Source of the DNA: Zarea fungicola
Taxonomy: Eukaryota > Ascomycota > Sordariomycetes > Hypocreales > Cordycipitaceae
DNA length: 64,000 bases
NCBI GenBank assembly: GCA_900169235.1
Contig: FWCC01000080.1
Location: forward strand, 1 to 64,000
Direction of reading: 5' to 3'
The position numbers and the translations under genes are program-made. The notes under the pieces were generated by a model. It was not told the DNA's origin and ran no database searches. It was given only the letters and a program-made list of their open reading frames with translations. Below are positions 10,064 to 20,437 of this stretch, piece after piece (position 1 is the first letter of the stretch; each line of letters begins with the position of its first letter).

Positions 10064-11771
10064 ATGGCAGCCATTAGACTTATACCGCTGAAGCAAATGG
10101 CTGGCGTCAGTCTTTTAGGCGCCATGCTTATCCGACTGCTTCACTTGTATGATAACAAAACACAGTCTTTGGTGGTTTTCTTTGCTCTACTCGTGGCGCA
10201 AGTCTCTATTTACTCGGCCTACGCCATGTTCGTGTATCCCTACTTTGTCTCGCCGCTTCGCCATCTTCCCCAGGTCAAGGGAGGCTTGCCACTGTTCGGC
10301 CATGGAATTTCGATGCGCAAAAATGGTCCTGGTGTCATGGCCAAAAAATGGCAAGTAATGCGCTAATAGTGATGACTTCCACTGGTCGTGGCTGAGACTT
10401 GCAATTAGGATTGGCGAAAGCCCCAACGACGGTCTGATTCGCGTTCTTTGGCACTTCAATCAGGAAATGGTTGTCGTCAACTCGCCCCAGGCCCTATCAG
10501 AACTTCTCGTCACAAAATGCTACAACTTTGAGAAACCCCTATTCGCCCGCAAGTTCTTGGCGTTCATCATTGGCTGGGGCCTTTTGACAGTCGAGGGCGA
10601 CGAGCACAAGAAACAGCGGCGCGACATGCTGCCCGCCTTTTCCTTCCGCCACATCAAGGACCTGTACCCGACATTTTGGAAAAAGTCTTGCGAATCTGTA
10701 CAGGCCATCGGGGAGACCTGCGATGAGAAGGGATATACCGAGATGGACATTGCGCCATGGACGGCGCGCTGTGCGTTGGATATCATCGGCCTGGCAGGCG
10801 TCGGCGTCGATTTCGGCTCCATCAAGAACCCCGAGAACCCTCTGGCACTCAGCTACGAGTTTCTACAGCCCTCGGAAGCCGACATGCCCCTTCTTGGACT
10901 GCGCGCGTTTCTCCCAGACTTTATCATGGACAACCTGCCCATCTCGAGGGTGAGGAATGCGGCCAGGGCGTCAAAGCACATCCGCGGTGTTGCGCACGAG
11001 CTGATCAAGGAAAAGCGTCGCCTGCTTGACAGCAAGCAGGATGCAGGACTGGACATTCTCACGGTCGCTCTGGGTGGCAGACTCTTCTCTGAGAGCGCCC
11101 TCGTCGATCAAATGATGACATTCCTTTCCGCCGGCCACGAAACCACGGCATCGTCGCTCATCTGGGCAACCTACTTCATGGCAAAATACCCAGACATGCA
11201 GGAGCGTCTCCGCGCCGAGATTCGCGAGAACCTGCCATCCCCAGACAGCGACGTTGAAATCACCAGCACAATCATTGACGCCATGCCATACTTGAATGCG
11301 GTCTGCAGCGAGGTTCTGCGAACAAACAGCCCGGTCGCGCAGTCGGTCCGGGTCGCGAACCACGACACCACCCTCCAGGGCCAATTCATTCCCAAGGACA
11401 CGCTATTGATACTGGTGCCCTGGGCGACCAACACCGATCCAAAGCAGTGGGGTCCCGACGCCCTCGAGTTCAAGCCCGAGCGCTGGCTGAGCATTGAGAG
11501 TGGCGGCACGAGCGCCAGCAACGCGGCCAGCGGTGGCGCGACAAACAACTACGCCTTCATGACCTTTCTGCATGGACCGCATAGCTGTATTGGCGGTGCC
11601 TTTGCCAAGTCGGAGCTGGCATGTCTTGTTGCTGCTTGGATTGGCCGCTTCAAGTTCGAGTTGAAGGACAAGTCGTTGTTGGACGAGAGCAGGATCAAGA
11701 TTAACCCGAGTGTTGTTGCAAAGCCCGATGGCGGAATGGAAATGTGTGTGCAGGTAGTTGATGGATGGTAA
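10064..11771 (+). CDS. cytochrome P450 monooxygenase, ER-anchored
   Basis: Two exons, 10064-10350 and 10409-11771, give 549 aa. The intron starts with GC (GCAAGT...ATTAG), the standard minor GC-AG class. This splice restores KKWIGESPNDGLIRV, whereas the nearby GT at 10355 does not keep frame. An N-terminal membrane anchor (residues about 10-60) precedes the P450 fold. Motifs seen are the oxygen-binding I-helix AGHETT near residue 336, ExxR (EVLR), PERW, and the heme loop FLHGPHSCIG near 481 with the cysteine ligand. It should carry out a haem-dependent oxidation using an ER reductase; the substrate is unknown. It is divergent from the lipoxygenase and lies 2.2 kb before a Zn2Cys6 regulator on the same strand, so a shared pathway is possible but unproven. 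Confidence 0.93.
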
Positions 11772-13975
11772 AAGTGGCCCACTCTGTATAAAAGTATTAA
11801 CGGGAATTTTTCCAGCTGTGGTAAAATTGCTTTGGCTTTCATGTATTAATCAAACTGCCACTGTCTTCTGCGGCAGTATGATACGGTTAGTTCCTGGAAC
11901 CATTGGGATTTTGGGCGTCCTCTTTCGTATTCCATGTTGAGTTCTAAAAAGGAAATCCCACATTTATATTGTAATCAGCGAAGGTTACGGCTTATGTTTG
12001 TTTTCTCTTTTACCTGCAAGTGGCTAGTGAAAATGGTCCATGAAGTTGACATCCGACGCTGCCGAGGACGACCTCAAGTACACGTCATGAAGCCGTCTCT
12101 ACCCACTTGGCCCAAAGTCAGCAACGCTTCTCGCAGCCATCATGACAGATCCAAGGGCATGCAGTATGAACTTGCTTGATAACAGCAAGGATAATTCCAG
12201 CACTTGAATCGTTTAAGCCAAACCATAAGCCTAGGCCTGACGTGGGCGTCACTGCACGCCGCGCATGTCGCCTCAATTAAAGCCACACATTCCATGATGG
12301 CGTTTTGTCTCTTTAGTGCCGGGTTTTATTTGGGCCCCTTGACCCGTTTACGAGTTGGTTAATAATAAGCACTGCATCCCGAGTCCCTCTGACAAGCCAC
12401 ACAACAAGGGCTGAGAGGCGCCGGGATGCTAAGCCATAGATCCAAAATCGCTGCCGCTCCACCACCAAGATGTATTCTTAGTGTGCATCTAATAACTAAG
12501 CCACGACGACCTGACATAAATAGCTTCTCTTTCATAAGCATACCTAGCTTTCTCCGATACGTGCTGTGGCAGACTTGCACCCAAATGCTGTGCACCAGAC
12601 GTGTCGGTGATCACTAATGCATGCCCTGGGGCAATCCGGAAACAGACTTTTCTGGATTTGGTTTCGGATTCCATAAAGCAGTACGACATCTGTTTTAATT
12701 AAGGATCGCGCAAAGATTTTCGATGTGCTGGGTTTCAATAGAAATGTCCATTCCAGAGCGCAATCTTGGAGACGGCCAGATTCACACGATCGGTGCTGGA
12801 AGTAGAGCGAATACCGAGCTGGCCAGGGGTTTCACCGTGCCGTTTCCAGTTCCCCGGATTTACTGCAAAGTGTTCTCTGCCACAGTTGGAAAATCGATAT
12901 GCACATAAGCAACTATGAGGCAGTGTATGACAGCCAACTATTCGGAGCAGGCGGACCTTCGCGCGCGGTAGACCTCCTGAGACCTAGTGCTGACCACGCA
13001 TTTGGGTCGTGCAGGTTTTCTTCATCAGACCACTCATGGGAAACAGGGAGAGCCGGATCTCGCTTGGGGTCAAGTATTGACGCCTTTATAATAGTCAACA
13101 TAGGGCTGGGGCTTTTTATTGCCTGCCAATATTGACGGACTATACCGGCATTCTCGGGAACTGTCCGATGTTGCACGTCAGACTAAGAGGCGCTGTGACG
13201 ACTAGGCTGATCCTTGGCGTTGAATGCAGGTGCATATTTACCAACACACGACGTTTGTGCTGCTGTTGCGAACATGATTACGACGCCCGATGCAAACGAT
13301 CTGGGGATTCGCATACCTGCGTTCAATTCCCGGCGTAGAGATTTTGGGGATTCCTTCTCAAAAGAGATGCTGGTACTTGTCAATCACCCTGCTTACGGCT
13401 CTAGCTTCCCCGACCAACTACTATTTATACGGACAAGCGTGATGTTACATCAACACTAGAGCAAGCACTGACCACTATAGAATTCCAAAAACCATCTAGT
13501 CAGGAGCTTGTGAGGCGACATGCTAGCTGTCGTGGCTGTCTGATGGCCGTAACTGTACATGTAACAAGGTACCAAGGCACGCCGTTTTATGCGGTAAGGC
13601 GTCGTGCCATATCTTGTAGCTCGCTTCTTCGCTATCCCACACATATTGTAGTCATTGAATAAGCCGAGAACATTGCCGGCCTCTTCTACTTTGAGTTGTT
13701 GCCGACGAAGATCACTGGCCCCCAAGATGACGAGCGCCGATTCCACTCCATCGACGATTTTCCTTAAGAGGTGGCCAAGCACCCATGCCTCGTCAAACCA
13801 TAATGGCAGATGAACAGCCCTGCTTTAGTTTTCAAGCCACCACGAACAAGATACCACTCCGCAAGCTTCCGAGATACCCTTCATACCAAGCATCTCGTTT
13901 TCTCCCTCTGGAAACTTGGAGGTCCAAATTTCTTCCCCCACCATAGCAAGCCGCGCTCCACGGAAATCTACTAAA
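11772..13975. other. 2.2-kb intergenic stretch, no supported gene
   Basis: Short frames only. A minus-strand frame around 13456-13800 reads as fairly protein-like (LPLWFDEAW, then HLLRKIVDGVESALVILGAS) but has no ATG at its opening and no family match, so it may be a gene relic. The final few hundred bases should carry the promoter of the regulator that starts at 13976. Confidence 0.45.
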
Positions 13976-15211
13976 ATGGGGCCGAGTCGGGAAGCTTGCG
14001 ACCGCTGCCACGCCATGAAGACGAGATGTGTCCGATTGCCGCAGTCGCCAGTCTGCGTCCGCTGCACTCGTCTAGGATTCTCATGCCATCACAGCCCTCC
14101 AGGACGCACTGGGCGACCTGCTGGAAGACGACAGGGCAAAAATGCAGCAAGTCGCAAGAAGCCTGCACCGAGATCCTCCTCCACGCCGTACCAAAACGGC
14201 CCTGTGTGCTTCGGAGAGCACTGTCCTACGACTACGACCGGGACAATAACAAGCCCCATGCTGCTGCCTGGGCAAGTCTCACCGGCTCTCACTGCCGACG
14301 ATGCGACAAATTCACAACAAAGTGGCAACTTTTCCGATCTCGACATTTTCGGCTCGAATCCCGCCGCCTTGAGCGATAGCGCAAGCCCAGTGTGCTTCAT
14401 GGACGACTTGTTTCAAGATGTTCTCAGCAGCCACGCCAGAGCCAGTGCCGGGCAAGCACCAACAATACCGCCCTCAATCGTGTCTCAGGACCCATTGGAG
14501 GAATTATTCAGCAACGTCTCTTCGTCTTCAAGAAGCAGTTTTACTCCCTCTCCTCAGGATACCGAATTTCTCCTCTTGGATGCACAAGCGCAATTACTGC
14601 GCCTGGTACGGGCCCTTTCATCATGTTCGCGGTTCCCGCAGGATGTGGACGACACGTACCGCATCACCGATAATTTTGTAAAGGCGGTGGACGGCATTGC
14701 TGCCATGCTAGACGCCTCCTCGCCAGGGAGCCGTCCTTGGGGCGGGTCGGCTACGTATATGCTTCTGTCCAGTTGCTACATGAGCCTAATTCAAGCATTC
14801 GAGTGCCTTGTCGGGCTCTTGAGGCGAGAGCTCGGCCCCGAGGCCAACAATTTCGACTCCTCACCTCTCGGTATAAACCTCCCCCCGCAACAGCCACCAC
14901 CAGTGCCCCATGCCATGACAGCGAATCTACCGTACATGGTGGGTGCCAGTAATGTGCGCGTGCCAATGCCACACCGAGCTGTCGCCGAGATCAACCTGCA
15001 TCTAGTTGGCCAGGCCGTGCAGCATCTCAAGGCCTCCATCGCTCGGTGCGCAGCCAAAGCGCAGCCTGGGATGGAACTGGGAAGCTGGCACCAAAGCCGC
15101 ACGTGGGATGGCTACAGCCCCATCTGCGTCTTTACCAGTATTGCCCTGGATAATCTTGAGCTGCAGGAGCAGTCGCTGTTTTCGCGCCTGCAAATACCAG
15201 TGTTACAATAA
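13976..15211 (+). CDS. Zn2Cys6 (GAL4-type) transcription regulator, possibly AflR-like in layout
   Basis: A single exon of 411 aa starting at the ATG 13976; the frame opens earlier only at non-ATG codons. The zinc cluster lies at the extreme N-terminus (residues about 8-35): CDRCHAMKTRC, an 8-residue gap, CVRC, then CHH after six residues. A basic, Pro/Arg-rich linker (GRPAGRRQGKNAASRKK) follows, then a Ser-rich middle and a helical C-terminal part with FLLLDAQAQLLRLVRAL. A short regulator with an N-terminal cluster and no large fungal-specific trans domain is typical of pathway-specific regulators of secondary metabolism such as AflR. It lies between the P450 and the divergently oriented aminoacylase, which makes these its likeliest targets, by inference only. 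Confidence 0.88.
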   Translation: MGPSREACDRCHAMKTRCVRLPQSPVCVRCTRLGFSCHHSPPGRTGRPAGRRQGKNAASRKKPAPRSSSTPYQNGPVCFGEHCPTTTTGTITSPMLLPGQVSPALTADDATNSQQSGNFSDLDIFGSNPAALSDSASPVCFMDDLFQDVLSSHARASAGQAPTIPPSIVSQDPLEELFSNVSSSSRSSFTPSPQDTEFLLLDAQAQLLRLVRALSSCSRFPQDVDDTYRITDNFVKAVDGIAAMLDASSPGSRPWGGSATYMLLSSCYMSLIQAFECLVGLLRRELGPEANNFDSSPLGINLPPQQPPPVPHAMTANLPYMVGASNVRVPMPHRAVAEINLHLVGQAVQHLKASIARCAAKAQPGMELGSWHQSRTWDGYSPICVFTSIALDNLELQEQSLFSRLQIPVLQ

Positions 15212-16046
15212 GCACCGCATGTATGAATGACTATCTATGTATATATTTCACAACTGTATATTGAAGAAATTTTCTCAGAAATAAATATTCATCACAGCGC
15301 TATTCACTGTTCTATTCACGATGCTTCTGTTCACATGTCCCGCCTCGGGTTCTTTGCGGCGTGTCCCTGTCTTGGCTGGTATAACATGTCCGATATAGCC
15401 ATGGGCTACGCAGGTGTTTCACACTACGCAGTAATGGCTCGTTAATAAACGTCAAACCAAGGATCAATATCCTTGTTATATTACCATTGAATTTTTAAAA
15501 TCGGTCCTATTTGCCGCATCGTTTACATCGTCGAGATGACATGATCTGTCATGCTGTTACTGGTGCAGTGAAATTCCACACAGGCTGTTTCGGCTTGACC
15601 GCCCGGTAACGTTACCGCTTAGGCAGACATGCTTGACCTTTTCATGCTCGGTTCTCAATCCCGACAGGATCTGCAATTTATGTGCTTACAAGGCTGCACA
15701 GTGCATATTGTGTGCGTAATGTGGTGGACAGCAGGGGCCATGACATGGCATCACTCCTCCCGACATTCACGTTTTCGCTTTTCATCCGCAATCGTCAGAG
15801 AAAAGTATGAGAAGATAAATCTTCTCAGTGCGCCTCTTTCCAGACACAGAGCGAGCGACAAATCTATCCCAAAATTATGCCGTTTTTCTTCAAGTAGGAT
15901 AGCCGGCATTGTCTAAATCAGGCTACAAAACCCGAATCCACCAAGGATTCTTACTTTGCCACAATTGCATAATAATAACAGTAATAGTCATAATAATCTC
16001 CAGTGTAAATTTTTTCTTCTTAATTTTCACATGTAATTATTTCCGT
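15212..16046. other. intergenic stretch, no gene seen
   Basis: AT-rich 3' flanks of the regulator and of the convergent aminoacylase gene. No frame in it has recognisable motifs. A run of AATAATAACAGTAATAGTCATAATAAT near 15970 is low-complexity. Confidence 0.5.
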
Positions 16047-18147
16047 TTATACAGCGCCGCTGCTGACTGTCCCATCCGTCTTCCTCCGCAGCACATGTCC
16101 TGCCCTCGCCCCCGTCAGTTTCCCTCCATCAACCGCCACCACGCCATTGACGAGCACAAAGCTGATCCCCTTGCTCGTGAGCTTGGGCTGCTCATACGTG
16201 GCCATGTCCTGGATGGTCTCTGGGTTGAAGAGCACCAAGTCGGCCGCCGACCCGACGCCGACGTGCCCGCGAAACGGATACACACTCAGGCGCTTGGCTG
16301 GTCGTGACGTCAGATGCGCCATCATTTGCGGAATGGAAAACATGCCCAAGTCCCGAGCATAGTGGCCTATCCCAAAGTGTAAAAAAAAAAATTTAGCGTC
16401 GAGTCCAAACGTGTTGGAAACGTTTGAGAAGAATGGGATACTTTACCTAGGTATCGCGTAAATGTTCCGAAGGCACGCGGATGCAGCGTTTCACCATGCA
16501 GAATGGCGTCGCTGCCACTCATGTGCTTCTCATGCTGCATAATGAGGCGCACATTCTCCTCATGACCGACGTGCATGATGCAGCTCGTCGCCAGCTTATC
16601 CTTGATGAGAATGTCAAAGAAGACGTCAATTGTCGGCTTCCCCAGTGTTGTGGCGACTTCACCCAGTCGGCGCCCAGCATAGCCGTCCAGATCTGGGTGT
16701 TGTGTGCTTCCAATCTGTCCATGCACCCCAGCCTGTTAGTGGTTTCCATCTTTTCCCCAGAAATAAGTAGTGTCTTCATTTCTTTGCGTACCTGAATCTC
16801 ATCCCAGTTTGTAGGGATGCCGTGCCCACCGTCGCAGCCAGTGATTTCGACGGCAATGCGAATCTTGTCACGCATCTCAGGGTCTTGCAACCTTTTGAGG
16901 GTTTCTGACGGCCCACCAGCAGACGCCCAGCTGGGCAAGAGGGCAGAGAGCGTCGTGCATCCGGGCAGATACGGGTACGTATCAAGTGTCACGTCCACGC
17001 CAGCACCGAGTGCGCTGTCCACCATTTTCAGCAGCTCAGGCGCTCGGCCCTTGTTCTCGGAAAAGTTCAACGTTGCGTGCGTCAAGTCTGGCATATTGCA
17101 GGATGCAGTCAGTCAAGAGAACACTTGGTCAACGTGGAATGAGTACATCATGCTTACGAATCGGGCAGCCTGTAGTCTTGCCCAGGCCAATCATCTCGTC
17201 GTAGCTCTCCATTGCTTGAAAGCCATAGCTGCGGTGGTGCGGAGCATAGTATGCGCCGGGGTAGTCGTCCGCAAGGGCCTTGCACAGAATGGCAAGCTCC
17301 GACGTGGAAGCATACATGCCAGGTGTATAAGTAAGGCCACTACAACCCCAAGAGCAAAAAGAAAGAGAAAAAAAAATCAGAAAATGCGCTGCGCAACCTT
17401 TTGTACTTGGCCGTTTTGATACGTACCTCGACATGCCAACCGCTCCTTGACCCATGGCCTCCCGTAGCAGCGCTACCTGGTCTTCAATCTGCGCTGGACT
17501 CGCCGGCGTGTCATTCGGTCCGCACGCCAGCAGTCGCAGATTCCCCTGCGGGACGAGCATGGCCACGTTGGTCGCCGTCCTGTTCCGCTCCAGGCAGTCC
17601 AGATACTCGCCGACCGTCTCCCACTCAAAGAGGCCGCTGCCCTTGTGCGTGGTCCGGCACTCTTCATCCGACGGGTTCCCGTTCCACCCTGCGATTTGGC
17701 TGCGAATGGCCTGTAGCTGCTCTTTGCTCCGCACGGGAGCGTACGAGATGCCGTCTTGGCCGACCACTTCAGTCTGTTACCGTGTCCAAACGAAGCACTA
17801 TCAGCACCACTCCTCTCAATAGAAAGCTCACAGGGGTCTTTTTGGTCTGCAGCTGCTTAGTGGAGTATCGATTCCGTACGTACCGTGCATCCCTGTGAAA
17901 TCTTGGCCTCATGGACGGGGCTGGTGATGAGGTACAGGTCCGAATGCGCATGCATGTCGATAAACCCAGGCGACAGGAAAAGTCCCTTTGCATCGATGCA
18001 CCTGGTGGTCGCGGCCGTATACTCTACCTTGCCCGGCTCTCCGATCTGCGCAATGAGGCCATCCTGGACGAGGACATCGGCTACAAACGGCGTGGCGTCT
18101 TCTTCACCCGTAATCACGGTAGCGGCAAGAAACAGGATTGACTCCAT
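16047..18147 (-). CDS. N-acyl-D-amino-acid deacylase (D-aminoacylase-type amidohydrolase)
   Basis: Six exons (18147-17884, 17773-17427, 17339-17158, 17087-16792, 16732-16447, 16366-16047) give 564 aa. The family is a zinc amidohydrolase that releases D-amino acids from their N-acyl forms. Seen are the metal-binding DMHAHSD near residue 64, QGCTTEVVGQDG formed exactly across the first splice, GLTYTPGMY, PIHLTHATLNFS, the HVGHEEN segment, the catalytic-Asp region GSDAILHGETLHPRAFGTF near residue 439, and a C-terminal SAADLVLFNPETI typical of the small beta domain. Splice joins all preserve these motifs. No signal peptide is evident, so it is probably cytosolic. The downstream-reading partner is the alpha/beta hydrolase 1.1 kb upstream on the same strand. 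Family firm, exact substrate open. Confidence 0.9.
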
Positions 18148-18328
18148 AATAATTCCAATCTACCGTTGTTTATTCTCTTCAACTGGAGAAAAAAGAGTTA
18201 TTATTTTTGCTGATTTCAATTGTAAAAGACAAGTTCGGCAATGGCCATTCCCTCCTCCCACACAGACCGGCCCGCTTAGATGGGGGTCAGATTGTGGAGT
18301 GTGGGGGTCCAACCTTTTTATTGTCTGC

Positions 18329-19225
18329 CTACCCTACAGAAAACTGTTGATGAATCTCGCTCAACACTTTGGCCAGGTCCTTTGGCATGGATAGAAACGG
18401 AGAATGTGATGCATCGAGTGTTTTTATGACCCAGTCAACCTCTGATGCCTGAATCAAGGCATCCTGAACCTGGATAGGAATGGCGTTGTCCTGCAGGCAG
18501 CGAATGTACGCTCTATGGCCATGGTATGCTTCGTCCTTCCAACCAGTAACTTCCACCTTGTCCGTGAATGACCTGACCGACTGCAGTCCAAGAATTGGGT
18601 CCATCGCTTTGGTTACCCCTTCCTCGCAATCGTTGTAGAATGTTTGCTGGCGGTCTACGGTGTCGATTGTCTCACTCTTCTGCTGCAGTAGACAGGTTAG
18701 CTGAAAGGCTGTCGTGAAGAGTATATGTGTTGCCCAAAATCTCAGACATACAAGACAAAAAAGAGAAAAAGAGAAAAAAAAGAAAAAAGAAAACAAGAGA
18801 AAAAAACAACTTACATCTACCGACATCCAAGGCTGCCATGTTCTACCAAGACATTCGTATATGCTGTGTCCCGCCAGTGGGATAAACGACGCCATGTAAA
18901 TCACCCCAACAATGCCATTCCGCAGACCTCTAGCTACACGATTCGCCTTGGCCAGCTCGGCCATCACGCCCGCGCCGGGATAGCCCGCGTACGAGTGCAC
19001 AATGAACAGGACATCCCTGCCAGCGTCCAGCACCGAGAGCACAGCTCTTCTCATGGCGTCCTCGTCGTCGCGCATGCCCTTGCCCGCATCCCCGAAAGCG
19101 CTGGCCAGCGCAAAGGCATGAGCCTCGAAGCCCTCGTCGCCTAGCGTCTGGGTAAACGCGTCCATGCAGGACGCCGGATGCCAGGCACCTGGAAAGACGA
19201 CAATGCTAGGTTTGGGAGCAGACAT
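18329..19225 (-). CDS. alpha/beta hydrolase fold protein (small esterase-like)
   Basis: Two exons, 19225-18815 and 18682-18329, give 254 aa. The intron (18683-18814) is unusually pyrimidine-rich and is GTAAG...CTGCAG. The start was placed at MSAPKPSIVVFPGAWH because this is where the beta1 strand and the oxyanion FPGAWHP motif begin; an in-frame upstream extension lacks family character. The nucleophile elbow VHSYAG is near residue 80, and a C-terminal histidine is in DASHSPF. The family is related to salicylate-esterase-like serine hydrolases (AB_hydrolase_6 type) acting on ester substrates. It has no signal peptide, so it is likely cytosolic. It lies 180 bp downstream of nothing on its strand, with its stop 182 bp from the aminoacylase start, consistent with co-location in one neighbourhood. 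Confidence 0.85.
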   Translation of the reverse strand: MSAPKPSIVVFPGAWHPASCMDAFTQTLGDEGFEAHAFALASAFGDAGKGMRDDEDAMRRAVLSVLDAGRDVLFIVHSYAGYPGAGVMAELAKANRVARGLRNGIVGVIYMASFIPLAGHSIYECLGRTWQPWMSVDVSCFFLLFSFFFFFSFSLFCLVCLRFWATHILFTTAFQLTCLLQQKSETIDTVDRQQTFYNDCEEGVTKAMDPILGLQSVRSFTDKVEVTGWKDEAYHGHRAYIRCLQDNAIPIQVQDALIQASEVDWVIKTLDASHSPFLSMPKDLAKVLSEIHQQFSVG

Positions 19226-20437
19226 GATTTGAGTTGCATGGGTGGATTTTTTTTCTTCACCGTATTGAAACAAGAAGAGAAGTAATTGACAGTGAAAAAA
19301 GTAATGGGCAAGTAGTGACCTGTTTTGGAGAAGGACCTTTTATCTATTCTTGAGCATCTCCAAATCGGGGTAACGTCGGCGACCCAAGTCAGCCATTCCC
19401 GAAGGATGTGCCGACATTATTACGGGCAACGAGGCGCGGTGGTAGTGCCCTGCATAAAGGTAAAACCCCATCACGGAGTACAAAATCCCATAATAAGGTA
19501 CAGCTAGCCGACAAGATAATACCCGAGTTAGCTAGTAAGAGGCTGTAAGAGGCTGTAAGAGGCTGTAAGAGGCTGTAAGAGAGCCAGAGCTAATAGCCTG
19601 TCCGTGGGAGAGCCAGTTAGAGAACCGATCAATAAGCCAGCCAGCTCACCAACAGTAGTTTATAAGTGAGCTAGCAACATTGAATAACCTTTCTCATTAG
19701 CTCACGAACCAGCTCTTCTCCCCCTCCCCCACTACCACGTAATAAAGTGGGAGAACTGGGCATGGATGAGCGGGAGGAAAGAGGGGCCGAGTTATTGTTG
19801 TCCCGGGTTCTGTCCACTGTGCCCTTTTCCCTTATTGTTGAAATAGCCCTACCTGTCCAATTCGGCATATTATTTTTGTCCTTTGCCACCACTGGGTCTG
19901 GCAGCGACCGGCTGGTGGACCAAAACCGGACTACATTCGTCATACTGGCTGGCTGTTTCAAGGTAGTCGACTCTCACAACTAAAACTCGTTTCAGCTTCG
20001 GCGATTACCCATCACAACAGTCAAAGGACAGAGACACGGCGGGGTAGTTTTCCGAAAAGGTTGAGCTAATTTTATCCAAATAAAAACAGTGTTGGAATTA
20101 ATACCTAGAAACTTTCAATGCAGAGGATTCAACATCTCTCTTCCAACTGTGCGCCACCAGACGAGTTGTAAAGCGTCAACTAACAAAGAAAAAAAGGACA
20201 AAGGGAAAGAAAGAATATTATCAAGGAAAGGAAAAAAAAGAAACCATAAACAGCGAAAACAGCGAAAACAACATTGCCTAGACCTTTACGCAAACCCTTG
20301 CGTTAAACGCTATTATAATCACATCATAAACCTCTGTCTGCATCGAATATCAACACGAGAGCTATTGCAGCCTCGTTTTATGGAATCAAAACAGTCGCGT
20401 TTTGTGCTGTAAGCGGGGGTGCATAAAAAAACGCCCC
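19226..20437. other. 1.2-kb intergenic stretch with repeats, TOR 3' flank
   Basis: No gene was supported. The stretch contains the 10-bp tandem repeat at 19541-19580 and, at about 19645-19676, a short inverted repeat AGCTCAC...GTGAGCT. Around 20180-20270 the sequence is A-rich and should belong to the 3' region of the TOR transcript. Confidence 0.5.
19541..19580. repeat. 10-bp tandem repeat GGCTGTAAGA, four perfect units
   Basis: Four identical copies of GGCTGTAAGA follow each other, preceded by a diverged unit GCTAGTAAGA. The period of 10 bp is close to one DNA helical turn. It lies about 315 bp upstream of the alpha/beta hydrolase start. Confidence 0.9.

Noticed and set aside
13300..13345. 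GTTCAATTCC near 13321 as a tRNA B box
   Set aside because: No matching A box, and the flanking stems do not pair into a cloverleaf.
13456..13782. Minus-strand ORF with HLLRKIVDGVESALVILGAS
   Set aside because: It opens at a non-ATG codon, lacks a family match and runs into poor sequence on both sides; kept only as a possible relic in the gap note.
16378..16400. A-run next to the aminoacylase intron as a transposon end
   Set aside because: It is the polypyrimidine side of the last intron on the minus strand.
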